Assembly: GCF_000378945.1 (NCBI RefSeq)
Contig: NZ_KB900539.1
Location: 3,976,688-4,040,687 of the forward strand
Reading direction: 5' to 3'
Origin: Methyloversatilis universalis EHg5
GTDB lineage: Bacteria > Pseudomonadota > Gammaproteobacteria > Burkholderiales > Rhodocyclaceae
DNA: 64,000 nucleotides
Part shown: positions 40,606-49,386 of the stretch, one piece after another
Layout: the number at the start of each line of letters is the position of its first letter
Numbering within the stretch: the first letter of the stretch is position 1
The notes under the pieces: model-generated
What the model saw: only the letters and a program-made list of their open reading frames with translations
What the model was told of the DNA's origin: nothing
Databases searched by the model: none
Made by a program: the position numbers and the translations under genes

Positions 40606-41535
40606 TCATTGCGCGCGGTCGGTGCGCAGTGGCGCGTGACCGTTGCGGGCGCGGCCGCGCTCGAACGCATCGAGCGCGTCGACGGCCAGCTTTCGGCCGA
40701 GCGCAATCAGCGGCGCGGCCAGATGGAATTCGTGGAAGGCGCAGGCGTTCTTCGGTATCGAAACCACCACGTCCGGCCAGAAGGAGGCCAGATGCTGGCG
40801 GGTAATGGCCGACTGCATGGTTTCGAGGGAACGCATCAGCACGTCGGACACCGCGAGCCGGCTTGCCGCGACCTGCGTGTCGCCGCCGTTGCCCGGCAGA
40901 TAGGCGCGCAGACGCGCCAGCAGGCCGGGCGCATCGTCACCGGCGGTCTTGCGCAGCGGCGGCGGCTCGACCGACTCGCCATTCAGGTCTACCACCACCG
41001 TAAGGTCGGTCAGCGTGCGCTGGGTGGGTGCCACCGGCACCGGATTCAGCAGGCCGCCGTCGACCAGCATGCGGCCGCGGTAGGGGTGGGGCGTGAAGAT
41101 GGACGGCACGGCGAACGACGCGCGCATCGCCTCGAACAGCGGGCCGTCGGTGAACCACACTTCGCGCCCGCGCTCGATATCGACCGCCACCGCGGTATAG
41201 GCCAGCGGCAGGGTTTCGATGTCGCAGTCGCCGACCAGATCGCGCAGCCGGCTCATCAGCAGCGAGCCGCGTATCAGTCCGCCGCCGGACAGGGTCCAGT
41301 CCAGCAGCCGGAACACGTCGGACTGCGCCAGCCCGGTCACCCACTGTTCGTAGGCATCCAGCCCGCCGGCGGCGTGGATGCCGCCGACCACCGCGCCCAT
41401 GGACGAGCCGGAAATGGCGCGGATGTCGTAGCCGCGCGCCTGCAGTTCGCGGATGACGCCGATGTGGGCCAGCCCGCGGGCGCCGCCGGAGCCGAGCACG
41501 AGGGAAACGGTGGTCGCGCGCTGGGTCATGTCCAT
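40606..41535 (-). CDS. Patatin-like phospholipase (RssA type)
   Basis: A 309-residue patatin-domain protein: oxyanion loop LVLGSGGARGLAHIGVI, nucleophile elbow ISGSSMGAVVGGIHA (S45), and the DGG motif MLVDGGLLNPVPV that carries the catalytic Asp. The Ser-Asp dyad is intact, so lipid acyl hydrolase activity is likely; E. coli RssA is the closest well-known layout. Starts at 41535 or 41529 are both possible. The last codons meet the cupin gene's upstream region. Confidence 0.8.
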   Translation of the reverse strand: MDMTQRATTVSLVLGSGGARGLAHIGVIRELQARGYDIRAISGSSMGAVVGGIHAAGGLDAYEQWVTGLAQSDVFRLLDWTLSGGGLIRGSLLMSRLRDLVGDCDIETLPLAYTAVAVDIERGREVWFTDGPLFEAMRASFAVPSIFTPHPYRGRMLVDGGLLNPVPVAPTQRTLTDLTVVVDLNGESVEPPPLRKTAGDDAPGLLARLRAYLPGNGGDTQVAASRLAVSDVLMRSLETMQSAITRQHLASFWPDVVVSIPKNACAFHEFHLAAPLIALGRKLAVDALDAFERGRARNGHAPLRTDRAQ

Positions 41536-41560
41536 CGGCGCAGTGTAGCGCCGGCGCCGC

Positions 41561-42064
41561 TCACGCAGCGCGGCCGGCGAGGTCGAGACAGGTCAGGTGC
41601 AGCCTGAGGTCGAATTCGTACTGGTGGTAGCGCGGCTCCATGTGCTCGCACAGCGCGTAGAAGCTCTTGTCGTGGTCACGCACCTTCAGGTGGGCCAGTT
41701 CGTGCACCACGATCATCTTCAGGAATTCCGGCGCACAGTCGCGGAACAGCGTGGCGACGCGGATTTCCCGCTTGGTCTTGAGCTTCGCGCCCTGCACCCG
41801 CGAAATGGTGGTCTGCGTGCCGAGCGCCTTCGCCACCAGACCGAGGCCGCTGTCGTAGGCGACCTTGCTCACCGGCGGCGCGGTGCGCAGATGGCGGTTC
41901 TTCAGTTCGAGCACGTAGTCGTACAGCGCCGAATCGCTGCGCACCTCGTGCCGCTCCGGGTAACGCACGCGCAGCGTCTCGGCCAGCCTGTCCTGCTCGA
42001 TCAGCGCGCGCACCTGGTCCTGGATGTGGGCCGGGTAGGCCGACAGGTACTTCAGCGCCGTCAT
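41561..42064 (-). CDS. YgjP-like zinc metallopeptidase (DUF45)
   Basis: A 167-residue protein with the metalloprotease motif VVHELAHLKVRDHDKSFYALCEHMEP (shortened; H121, E122, H125 and a third ligand H131) and the family segment TTISRVQGAKLKTKREIRV before it. The family (M48-related, YgjP/SprT-like) is thought to be Zn-dependent. ATG 42064 shares one base with the stop of the ribbon-helix-helix gene (TGATG). Confidence 0.8.
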   Translation of the reverse strand: MTALKYLSAYPAHIQDQVRALIEQDRLAETLRVRYPERHEVRSDSALYDYVLELKNRHLRTAPPVSKVAYDSGLGLVAKALGTQTTISRVQGAKLKTKREIRVATLFRDCAPEFLKMIVVHELAHLKVRDHDKSFYALCEHMEPRYHQYEFDLRLHLTCLDLAGRAA

Positions 42065-42447
42065 CAGGCCACCTTGTTGGCCGCGGTGCGCGGGCGTTCG
42101 GCGGCCAGCACCCGTTCGGCGTCGAGCGAGGAAATGGCGATCCGGGTGTCCGCCGGTATCGCGCCCGCCAGCTGCAGCGCCATGTAGCGGCCGCAGCACA
42201 CGCGCAGGAAGGAGGTGAAATTGGCCGGCAGCAGGTGTGCGCCGTCTCCGCCACCGGCTTCAGCCAGTTCGTCGTACAGCTTCGATATGAGCCGCGGCAG
42301 GGTCAGGCCGTCACGCGCGCCGATCTCTTCCAGCACGTCCCAGAACTGGTTCTCCAGCCGGATGCTGGTGGCGACGCCACGCAGCCGCAGCGAACGGCTG
42401 CGCATGAGGTAAAGCTCGGGATCGGCGCGAATGAAGATCTGGCACAT
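42064..42447 (-). CDS. Ribbon-helix-helix domain protein
   Basis: A 127-residue protein: MCQIFIRADPELY, then RSRSLRLRGVATSIRLENQFWDVLEEIGARDGLTLPRLISKLYDEL (parts), an RHH/Arc-like DNA-binding segment of a type often annotated as ribbon-helix-helix in proteobacteria. A second region (FTSFLRVCCGRYMALQ) with adjacent cysteines follows. ATG 42447 has a near-perfect AGGAGGTG ribosome site. It overlaps the metallopeptidase by one base, so the two probably work together or share expression. Confidence 0.65.
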   Translation of the reverse strand: MCQIFIRADPELYLMRSRSLRLRGVATSIRLENQFWDVLEEIGARDGLTLPRLISKLYDELAEAGGGDGAHLLPANFTSFLRVCCGRYMALQLAGAIPADTRIAISSLDAERVLAAERPRTAANKVA

Positions 42448-42512
42448 GGGTGACACCTCCTGCGCCTATTGTAGACAGCGCGGGCGGGACGCAGGCGCCC
42501 CGCCCTCTCCGC

Positions 42513-43091
42513 TTACTCGATGCGCGTGCCGAGCACCGCGAGGAACTGCGCAATCCACGCCGGGTGAGCCGGCCAGGCCGGCGCGGTCACCAGATTGCGG
42601 TCGGTCACCGCGCCATCGATGGCGATGTCGGCATAGCGGCCACCAGCCAGTTCCACCTCAGCGCGGCAGGCCGGGTAGGCCGAACACAGGCGGCCTTCCA
42701 GCACCTTCGCACCGGCCAGCAGCTGGGCGCCGTGGCAGATGGCGGCGATCGGCTTGTCGCTCAGCGCGAAGTGACGGACCAGGGCCAGCACCTTGTCGTC
42801 CATGCGCAGGTACTCGGGCGCCCGGCCGCCGGGAATCAGCAGCGCGTCGTAGTCCTCGGCCTGCACGCTGTCAAAGGTGGCGTTCAGCGTGAAGTTGTGG
42901 CCACGCTTTTCGGAATAGGTCTGCTGGCCTTCGAAATCGTGGATGGCGGTGGCGATCTGGTCGCCCGCCTTCTTGTCCGGACACACCGCGTGCACGGTGT
43001 GGCCCACCGCCTGCAACGCCTGGAAGGGCACCATGATTTCGTAGTCCTCGACGAAATCGCCGGCCAGCAGCAGGATTTTCTTCGCCTTCAT
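42513..43091 (-). CDS. DJ-1/PfpI family protein
   Basis: A 192-residue DJ-1/PfpI protein: [23 protein letters not shown], a nucleophilic Cys in [13 protein letters not shown] (C119) and the acidic residue E15 expected beside it. The region [10 protein letters not shown] is also typical. Members include deglycases, glyoxalases and amidase-like proteins; the exact activity cannot be read. It stands alone between two short intergenic regions. Confidence 0.8.
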   Translation of the reverse strand: MKAKKILLLAGDFVEDYEIMVPFQALQAVGHTVHAVCPDKKAGDQIATAIHDFEGQQTYSEKRGHNFTLNATFDSVQAEDYDALLIPGGRAPEYLRMDDKVLALVRHFALSDKPIAAICHGAQLLAGAKVLEGRLCSAYPACRAEVELAGGRYADIAIDGAVTDRNLVTAPAWPAHPAWIAQFLAVLGTRIE

Positions 43092-43243
43092 GTCCGTCTC
43101 CTCACGTGTGGATGCGCGCGACGCGCGCAGGCCACTAACGTGCTACGGACAGGGACAGGCGGGGTGGTAGCGGGTTAACACAGCGCGATGCCCGCACCGG
43201 GCAACGCCGGCGCGGCCACTCGCCGCGCCCGCCGCGAGCAGGA

Positions 43244-43819
43244 TCAGTCCTTGAACGCCTCGACCGGAATCTTGATCACGACGTCGTCGGAAATGCTCGG
43301 CACGTACTTGGTCATGCCGAATTCCGAACGCTTGATGACGGTGGAAATGTCGGCGCCGCACAGCGCCTTCTTGTTGATCGGGTGGGTGCCGCAGGTGAAA
43401 CCCTTCACCTCCAGCTTGACCGGCTTGGTCACGCCCAGCAGCGTAAAATCGCCTTCCGCGCCGACCAGCTTGTCGCCGTCGTAGACGAGCTTGGTGGACT
43501 TGAAGCTCATGTTCGGGAATTTCTCGACATTGAAGAAATCCTCGCCGCGCATCTGCTTGTCCCAGGCGTCCATGCCCATGTCGATCGAGGCGCTGTCTAT
43601 GTTCACCTCGATGCTGCCGCTCTTCTGCGACGGTACCAGCATGATCTTGCCGGTCACGTTGTTGAAGCGGCCGCGCTGGGTCGAGAAGCCGAGGTGGTTC
43701 ACCTCGAACACCGGAAAGGTGTGGCGGCTGTCTATCGTGAAACTGTCGGCCGCCATCGCGCCGGCGGTCATGGACAGGCCGGCGAAGGTGCCGAACAGGG
43801 CGATCAGGGTCTTCTTCAT
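43244..43819 (-). CDS. YceI family periplasmic lipid-binding protein
   Basis: The 191-residue protein has a signal ending GAMAA (~24), then YceI landmarks: FTIDSRHTFPVFEVNHLGFSTQRGRFNNVTGKI (part), EVNIDSASIDMG, DFFNVEKFPNMSFKST, LLGVTKPVKLEV. The eight-stranded lipocalin-like barrel binds polyisoprenoids in known homologues. Two Cys (GFTCGTHP, KALCGAD) may form a disulfide. Ribosome site GGGAG. A second YceI gene lies 88 bp upstream. Confidence 0.85.
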   Translation of the reverse strand: MKKTLIALFGTFAGLSMTAGAMAADSFTIDSRHTFPVFEVNHLGFSTQRGRFNNVTGKIMLVPSQKSGSIEVNIDSASIDMGMDAWDKQMRGEDFFNVEKFPNMSFKSTKLVYDGDKLVGAEGDFTLLGVTKPVKLEVKGFTCGTHPINKKALCGADISTVIKRSEFGMTKYVPSISDDVVIKIPVEAFKD

Positions 43820-43907
43820 GCGGAAACTCCCGGTGAGGATGGCGGGGGCGGACGGCGCCGCGCCCGGCGGCCGGTCTGGCCGGCCGCTGTTCGAGTGGAT
43901 GACCTGC

Positions 43908-44495
43908 TTACTTGCCGGCCACGGTGAGCCGGAACTTGATCTGCACCTCGTCGGCGACCACCGAGGTGTCGCCCCAGGCACCGGTGCCGATGCCGTAGTC
44001 CAGACGCTTGAGCTGGAAGCCGCCTTCCAGCACCGCACCCGCCCCTTCCGGCTTCAGCGTGAAGGGCGCAACCACTTCGCGCGACTTGCCGCGTATGGTC
44101 ATCTGGCCGCGCGCTTCGTACCTGTTGCCGCCGAGCGGCTTGACCGAGCTGGACACGAAGCGGGCGGCCGCAAACTGCTTCACGTCAAACCAGTTCTTGC
44201 CCTTCACCTCGTCGTTCGCTTCCGGTCCGCCGGCGTCGATCGACGCCATGTCGATGTCCAGCGTGGCCTTGCCGGCTTCCGGCTTGGCCGGATCGAAATC
44301 CAGCGTGGCGGTGAAGCGCTTGAAGCTGCCATCAACCGACACGCCCATCTGGTTCGACACGAAGGCGAGCGTGCTCTTTTCAGGCAGCACACGGGCGTAC
44401 GGTGCAGCCGCGGCCGGCTGGGCGAACGCGAAACCGGCCAGCACGACCGAGGCGGTCAGCGCACGGGCGGCAGTCGCGAAATGCGGAAAGCTCAT
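43908..44495 (-). CDS. YceI family periplasmic protein (second copy)
   Basis: A 195-residue YceI-domain protein with a signal to about residue 33 (PAAAA|PYARV) and STLAFVSNQMGVSVDGSFKRFTATLDFDP, LDIDMASIDAG, NWFDVKQFAAARFVS, MTIRGKSREVVAPF (parts). It differs clearly from the YceI just downstream, so the tandem is old rather than a recent duplication. It could form a redox or respiratory-type accessory pair, but no cytochrome b561 is adjacent. Confidence 0.8.
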   Translation of the reverse strand: MSFPHFATAARALTASVVLAGFAFAQPAAAAPYARVLPEKSTLAFVSNQMGVSVDGSFKRFTATLDFDPAKPEAGKATLDIDMASIDAGGPEANDEVKGKNWFDVKQFAAARFVSSSVKPLGGNRYEARGQMTIRGKSREVVAPFTLKPEGAGAVLEGGFQLKRLDYGIGTGAWGDTSVVADEVQIKFRLTVAGK

Positions 44496-44565
44496 GAATT
44501 CTCCAAAGGGGTGCAGGCAGCCTGTTGATGCGCCCGCGACGAAAAGATTCCGCATTCGGGCCGGA

Positions 44566-44811
44566 TCAGCCTTCGCCGGCCAGTTTTCGTTCCAGCTCGG
44601 CCACTCGTACTTCCAGCGCCTCAAGCTGTGCGCGGGTGCGGGCAAGCACCTCTTTCTGCACGTCGAATTCCTCGCGCGTGACCAGATCCAGCCGGGAAAA
44701 CATGGCGCTGGCCATGGCTTTGGCGTTCTTTTCGAGATCGCGCGCCGGGCTGGCGGCAATCAGTTCGGAAAAGCGGCTGGACAATTCTTCGAGCATCTTG
44801 GGATTGAGCAT
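44566..44811 (-). CDS. ubiK: Ubiquinone biosynthesis accessory factor UbiK (BMFP)
   Basis: An 81-residue protein matching UbiK/YqiC: MLNPKMLEELSSRFSELIAASPARDLEKNAKAMASAMFSRLDLVTREEFDVQ (shortened) and a C-terminal coiled coil. UbiK assists UbiJ and the ubiquinone hydroxylation complex. ATG 44811 is preceded by GGAG at six bases; longer in-frame options have no ribosome site. Confidence 0.85.
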   Translation of the reverse strand: MLNPKMLEELSSRFSELIAASPARDLEKNAKAMASAMFSRLDLVTREEFDVQKEVLARTRAQLEALEVRVAELERKLAGEG

Positions 44812-45018
44812 CGCACTCTCCTGACAGTCAGCATATGTATACAACGCGGCACGCTTCGACAGGCCGACAGCGGCCGCCGCGCCGCGCATTGTGCCGCCAA
44901 AGGCCGCAATGACGCGAACCCGCCGCACGGCCAGCGCATGACGATGGTGTGATCCGGTGCGTGCGGGCACCGATTTCGCGCACAGCGACGAGCGCCCTCC
45001 GGATTCCCGCCCATTCAC

Positions 45019-45033
45019 GCACCGCTTTGGTGC
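45019..45033 (+). promoter_or_regulatory. NtrC binding site upstream of the porin-glnK-amtB operon
   Basis: GCACC-GCTTT-GGTGC, a perfect match to the NtrC half-sites with the usual five-base spacer, lies about 106 bp upstream of the sigma-54 promoter, a normal enhancer distance. It implies activation under nitrogen limitation. The 386 bp gap 44812-45197 holds this site, the promoter and the ubiK upstream region. Confidence 0.8.
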
Positions 45034-45138
45034 CCACCGGTTTTCCTGCGCGTGAACTTGGGGCAAGGGTCCGGGAGGCGCAGGCAGCCATTCGCATCGG
45101 AACATTGCAAAGCATTGAATTAGATATGATTTTTTTGC

Positions 45139-45154
45139 TGGCACGCTCCATGCA
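45139..45154 (+). promoter_or_regulatory. Sigma-54 (RpoN) -24/-12 promoter
   Basis: TGGCACGCTCCATGCA: the invariant GG (45140-45141) and GC (45152-45153) are ten bases apart, as required for RpoN. It sits 44 bp upstream of the porin ATG. With the NtrC site at 45019 it explains co-expression of porin, glnK and amtB. Confidence 0.85.
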
Positions 45155-45197
45155 AGGAAGGTCGAGCAGTCTTCCCAACAATCCAGGAGTGAACCTC

Positions 45198-45989
45198 ATG
45201 CAAAAGACTCTGATCGCCGCAGCCCTGGCCAGCGCGCTCGCCGTGCCCGCCTTTTCCGCACACGCCGAAGAGCCGGCCAGCCCGCACACCTTCACCGGCA
45301 ACGTCGGTCTGTTCAGCCAGTACGTGTTCCGCGGCATCAGCCAGACCAACGAAGACATCGCGCTGCAGGGCGGTTTCGACTACTCGCACGCCAGCGGCTT
45401 CTACATCGGCACCTGGGGCTCGAACATTTCCTGGCTGACCGACTCGTCGGCCGTCACCGGCTACAACTCGTCCAGCCTCGAACTGGATGTGTACGGCGGC
45501 TACCGCGGTGCCTTCGGCGACAGCGGCGTGACCTACGACGTGGGCCTGCTGCAGTACATGTACCCGGGTGACCGCGTCGCCGGCGCCGTCAAGGCCGACA
45601 CGCTGGAAGCCTACGTGGCGGTGGCCTGGCAGTTCCTGTCGGCCAAGTACTCGTACAGCATGGGTGACACCTTCGGCGTGAACAACTCGTCCGGCACCTG
45701 GTACCTCGACCTGCAGGCAAACTACCCGATCACCGAATCGCTGACGCTGAACCTGCACTACGGCATCCAGGAGTTCAAGGGTTCGAACGCCGGCGTGAGC
45801 AATGACTCGCAGGCTTCGTATGAAGACTGGAAGATCGGCGCCTCGTACGCGCTGCCGCAAGGCTTCACCGTTGGTGCCTACTACACTGACACCAGCATGA
45901 ACCGCACCCAGGAAGCGTTCTACACCAACGCGCTGGGCAAGTATCTGGGCGACGGCCAGACGGTCGTATTCCTGACCAAGACCTTCTGA
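45198..45989 (+). CDS. TorF family putative porin
   Basis: The 263-residue protein has a Sec signal ending SAHAE (~24) and TorF/Gcw_chp landmarks: GNVGLFSQYVFRGISQTN, DIALQGGFDYSHASGFYIGTWGSNISWL (part), DVYGGYRGAFG and a terminal FLTKTF with Phe last. It is a beta-barrel likely to pass small solutes. ATG 45198 follows AGGAG. First gene of the nitrogen-controlled operon, so it may ease ammonium or a nitrogen source through the outer membrane (inference). Confidence 0.85.
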   Translation: MQKTLIAAALASALAVPAFSAHAEEPASPHTFTGNVGLFSQYVFRGISQTNEDIALQGGFDYSHASGFYIGTWGSNISWLTDSSAVTGYNSSSLELDVYGGYRGAFGDSGVTYDVGLLQYMYPGDRVAGAVKADTLEAYVAVAWQFLSAKYSYSMGDTFGVNNSSGTWYLDLQANYPITESLTLNLHYGIQEFKGSNAGVSNDSQASYEDWKIGASYALPQGFTVGAYYTDTSMNRTQEAFYTNALGKYLGDGQTVVFLTKTF

Positions 45990-46364
<375 letters not shown>

Positions 46365-46377
46365 GGGAGAACGGGAG

Positions 46378-47886
46378 ATGAAGCGCTTTTTGAGCATCCT
46401 GTGCGCCACGCTGGCCATTGGCCTGGCAGCGCCTGTCATGGCAGAAGACCCCCCGGCAGCGCCTGCCGCCGCGACCGCGGAAGCGGTTGCGCCGGCTGCT
46501 GCCCCCGCTGCACCGGAAGCGGCTCCGGCCGCCGCCGAGGCGGCACCCGCTGCGGCTGAAGCCGCACCGGCCCCCAGCTTCAACAAGGGCGATACCGTCT
46601 GGATGATGCTGGCCTCCATCCTGGTCATCATGATGGCGGTGCCGGGCCTGGCGCTGTTCTACGGCGGCCTGGTGCGTTCGAAGAACATGCTGTCCATCCT
46701 GATGCAGGTGATGACCGTGTTCTCGCTGATCGTGGTGCTCTGGTTCGTGTATGGCTACTCGCTGGCCTTCACCGCAGGCAACCCCTTCATCGGCACGCTG
46801 GACAAGCTCTTCCTGAAGGGCGTCACCGTCGATTCGCTGGGCGCGACCTTCAGCAAGGGTGTGTACATCCCTGAAATGATCTTCGCCGCCTTCCAGTCGA
46901 CCTTCGCCGGCATCACCGCTGCGCTGATCATCGGCGCCTTCGCCGAGCGCGTGAAGTTCTCCGCCGTGCTGCTGTTCTCGGTGCTGTGGTTCACGTTCAG
47001 CTACATCCCGGTCGCGCACATGGTGTGGTACTGGGACGGCCCGGACGCGATCACCTCGGCTGAAACCCTGGCCACCGTCACCGGCAACGCAGGTTTCCTG
47101 TGGGCCAAGGGCGCGCTGGACTTCGCAGGCGGCACCGTGGTGCACATCAACGCCGGCGTGGCCGGTCTGGTGGGTGCCTACATGGTCGGCAAGCGTGTCG
47201 GCTACGGCAAGGAATCGATGGCGCCGCACTCGCTGGTGATGACCATGGTCGGAGCCTCGCTGCTGTGGGTGGGCTGGTTCGGCTTCAACGCCGGTTCCAA
47301 CCTGGAAGCCAACGGTACCGCCGTACTGGCCTTCGCCACCACGCTGATCGCCACCGCCGGTGCCACCGTGTCCTGGCTGATGGGCGAATGGATCCTGAAG
47401 GGCAAGCCGTCGATGCTGGGTGCAGCGTCGGGTGCGGTGGCCGGTCTGGTCGCCATCACCCCGGCCTGCGGCTTCGTCGGCCCGATGGGTGCCCTGATCA
47501 TGGGTCTGTTGTCCGGCATCGTCTGCCTGTGGGGCGTGAATGGCCTGAAGCACATGCTCGGCGCCGATGACGCGCTCGACGTGTTCGGCGTGCATGGCGT
47601 GGGCGGCATCCTGGGTGCCATCCTGACCGGCGTGTTCGCGGCCCCGTCGCTCGGCGGCTCCGGCGTGTATGACTACGTGACCAACAGCGTGGCCGAAGGC
47701 TACGACATCATGGGTCAGGTCATCACCCAGGCCACCGCGGTCGGCGTGACCATCATCTGGACCACGGTCGTGTCCTTCATCGCCTTCAAGCTGGTCGACA
47801 TCTTCATCGGCCTGCGCGTGCCGGAAGACGAAGAACGCGAAGGTCTGGACGTGACCGCCCACGGCGAAACCGCCTACCGTCTCTGA
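46378..47886 (+). CDS. amtB: Ammonium transporter AmtB
   Basis: The 502-residue Amt/MEP/Rh transporter has a signal (MKRFLSILCATLAIGLAAPVMA), an unusually long Ala/Pro/Glu linker (residues ~25-62), then eleven helices with family landmarks: GLALFYGGLVR, FAERVKFSAVLLF, DFAGGTVVHINAGVAGL (first pore His), GWFGFNAGSN, DDALDVFGVHGVGGI (second pore His). ATG 46378 follows GGGAGA. Third gene of the nitrogen operon, ended by a terminator. Confidence 0.95.
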   Translation: MKRFLSILCATLAIGLAAPVMAEDPPAAPAAATAEAVAPAAAPAAPEAAPAAAEAAPAAAEAAPAPSFNKGDTVWMMLASILVIMMAVPGLALFYGGLVRSKNMLSILMQVMTVFSLIVVLWFVYGYSLAFTAGNPFIGTLDKLFLKGVTVDSLGATFSKGVYIPEMIFAAFQSTFAGITAALIIGAFAERVKFSAVLLFSVLWFTFSYIPVAHMVWYWDGPDAITSAETLATVTGNAGFLWAKGALDFAGGTVVHINAGVAGLVGAYMVGKRVGYGKESMAPHSLVMTMVGASLLWVGWFGFNAGSNLEANGTAVLAFATTLIATAGATVSWLMGEWILKGKPSMLGAASGAVAGLVAITPACGFVGPMGALIMGLLSGIVCLWGVNGLKHMLGADDALDVFGVHGVGGILGAILTGVFAAPSLGGSGVYDYVTNSVAEGYDIMGQVITQATAVGVTIIWTTVVSFIAFKLVDIFIGLRVPEDEEREGLDVTAHGETAYRL

Positions 47887-47918
47887 TCGACGGACAGAAC
47901 ACTCCTCCAGCAATGGTT

Positions 47919-47944
47919 AGGGCGCCTTCGGGCGCCCTTTTTTT
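47919..47944 (+). terminator. Rho-independent terminator after amtB
   Basis: GGGCGCC-TTCG-GGCGCCC (47920-47937) followed by seven T's. A tight tetraloop hairpin ending the porin-glnK-amtB transcript. Confidence 0.92.
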
Positions 47945-48113
47945 CGCCCTTGCTTTCTTCGCCGTTTCACTCTTGCAAAAAGACACACAAGACCCGAAGT
48001 TTCACCGCCAAGTGTCTGAAATCGCACGAAACGAGTTTGGAACTCCGCGCTAATCTCGCGACAAGCTGGCGCCAGACCAGTCAACACTGACTGCCCCTCT
48101 GCAGGAGACGGAA

Positions 48114-48296
48114 ATGAAACGGATCAATCGCTTCATGCGCGCCGGCTACCGTTCGGCGACGCGACATGCACTGCCGTTCTGCGCGGTCGCCTCGATCTCG
48201 GCCATGGTGGTCGGCCTGTCGGGCGCCGCACTGTGCTTCGGCGGACTGGCAGTGGTGGGCTACGTACTGCGCCCTTCGAGCACGGTACAGATCTGA
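48114..48296 (+). CDS. Small single-helix membrane protein
   Basis: A 60-residue protein with a basic N-terminus (MKRINRFMRAGYRSATRHA) and one long hydrophobic segment (~21-52, CAVASISAMVVGLSGAAL and onward). Ribosome site CAGGAGACGG. The sequence matches no family I recognise. Expression is plausible from its own promoter in the gap after the amtB terminator. Confidence 0.55.
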   Translation: MKRINRFMRAGYRSATRHALPFCAVASISAMVVGLSGAALCFGGLAVVGYVLRPSSTVQI

Positions 48297-48647
48297 TCTG
48301 ACGACCGGCCCCGTCCTGCGCGGGGCCCGCTGCGTCAGCGCAGCGACGCTTTTGCGCCACGCCCCTTCCTCCCCGGCAACGCCCTCCCTTCATCACCGGA
48401 CAGCCCGGATCGCCGATATGCTGCGCGACCGCAGGCGGCGCTGCAGTCAGACTGCTGTCCCTCGTACGGCAGGCAGCCGCGTTGCTGTACAGGACGCGAC
48501 CGGTGCGCGACAAGGCGGGGTTGCGGAGTACGATCTCGGGCGACCCGGCTGCCGGCGCATGCCGATGCGACTACGGATCGCCGTTGATCGATGAATCGGG
48601 GATGGCACGACCGCGCGCCACCACCCCAAGCAAGAGGACAACAGTAC
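48297..48647. other. Intergenic stretch with two hairpins
   Basis: No gene is convincing in these 351 bases. Right after the small membrane gene are two potential hairpins: GGCCCC...GGGGCC (48307-48327) and CGCTGCG-TCAG-CGCAGCG (48328-48345), the latter followed by ACGCTTTT; either could end transcription. The rest probably holds the promoter of the coiled-coil protein gene, but no clear box is seen. Confidence 0.4.
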
Positions 48648-49355
48648 GTGAACAAGTTTGCCCTGCGCACCCTGACCGGTCTGGCGGCGCTCGCCGCGGC
48701 CGGCATCATCCATGCGCAAGCGCCGGTCGACGCGCCGGTCAACGATTTCCCGGCCGAAGAACGCACCCGCCTGCGCGATCGTGCCACCGCGCTGAAGGAA
48801 CAGGCGAAGACGAAGAAGGAAGAAGCGGCACGGGTGCGCGACGCTGCGCACACGGCGTGCTGGCAGCACACGCTGGTGTCATCCTGCCTGGAAGGTGCCG
48901 ACGACACCTACCGCAGCAGCATGACCTCGGCGCGCCGGCTTGAACTGGAAGCCAGCGACATCGAGCGCGACATCCGCCACCGTTCGGCCGAAGCGCGCCG
49001 GGCCGACAAGCAGCGGGCAGCCGACGCACGCCGCGAGAAATCGATCGACGTCAGCGCCAAGACACGCGAACAGGATGCCCTGCGCGAGGAGGCGGCCGCC
49101 GCACGGGCGACGAAGGACGCGGAACTGGCCGGCCATGCGGAAGCGCAGGCGCGCGAACAGGCACGCAAGGACGCCGAACAGGCCGCCCGGCGCAAGCAGG
49201 AAGACGCCCGCGCGGCGCAACGCGCAGCCGATCAGCGCAGAAAGGCCGCAGCCATCGACGAACGGATTCAGAAGCGCGAGGAAGAGCGCGCCCGTCGCGA
49301 GGCGGAAGCCGCCGCCAAGGCAGCCGCGCAGGAAGCGGCCGGCAAGGCGCCCTGA
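48648..49355 (+). CDS. Exported coiled-coil protein, Ala/Arg/Glu-rich
   Basis: The 235-residue protein starts at GTG 48648 (AGAGGA upstream) with a signal ending IIHAQ (~19-20). The mature part is almost wholly helical heptads of Ala, Arg, Glu, Lys and Gln from about 32 to 225, apart from two Cys (HTACWQHTLVSSCLEG). It resembles periplasmic long-helix proteins or TolA-like spacers. No enzyme motif. Function unknown. Confidence 0.55.
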   Translation: MNKFALRTLTGLAALAAAGIIHAQAPVDAPVNDFPAEERTRLRDRATALKEQAKTKKEEAARVRDAAHTACWQHTLVSSCLEGADDTYRSSMTSARRLELEASDIERDIRHRSAEARRADKQRAADARREKSIDVSAKTREQDALREEAAAARATKDAELAGHAEAQAREQARKDAEQAARRKQEDARAAQRAADQRRKAAAIDERIQKREEERARREAEAAAKAAAQEAAGKAP

Positions 49356-49386
49356 ACGCGCTCGCCCGGCGTCCGGGCGGATGCGC

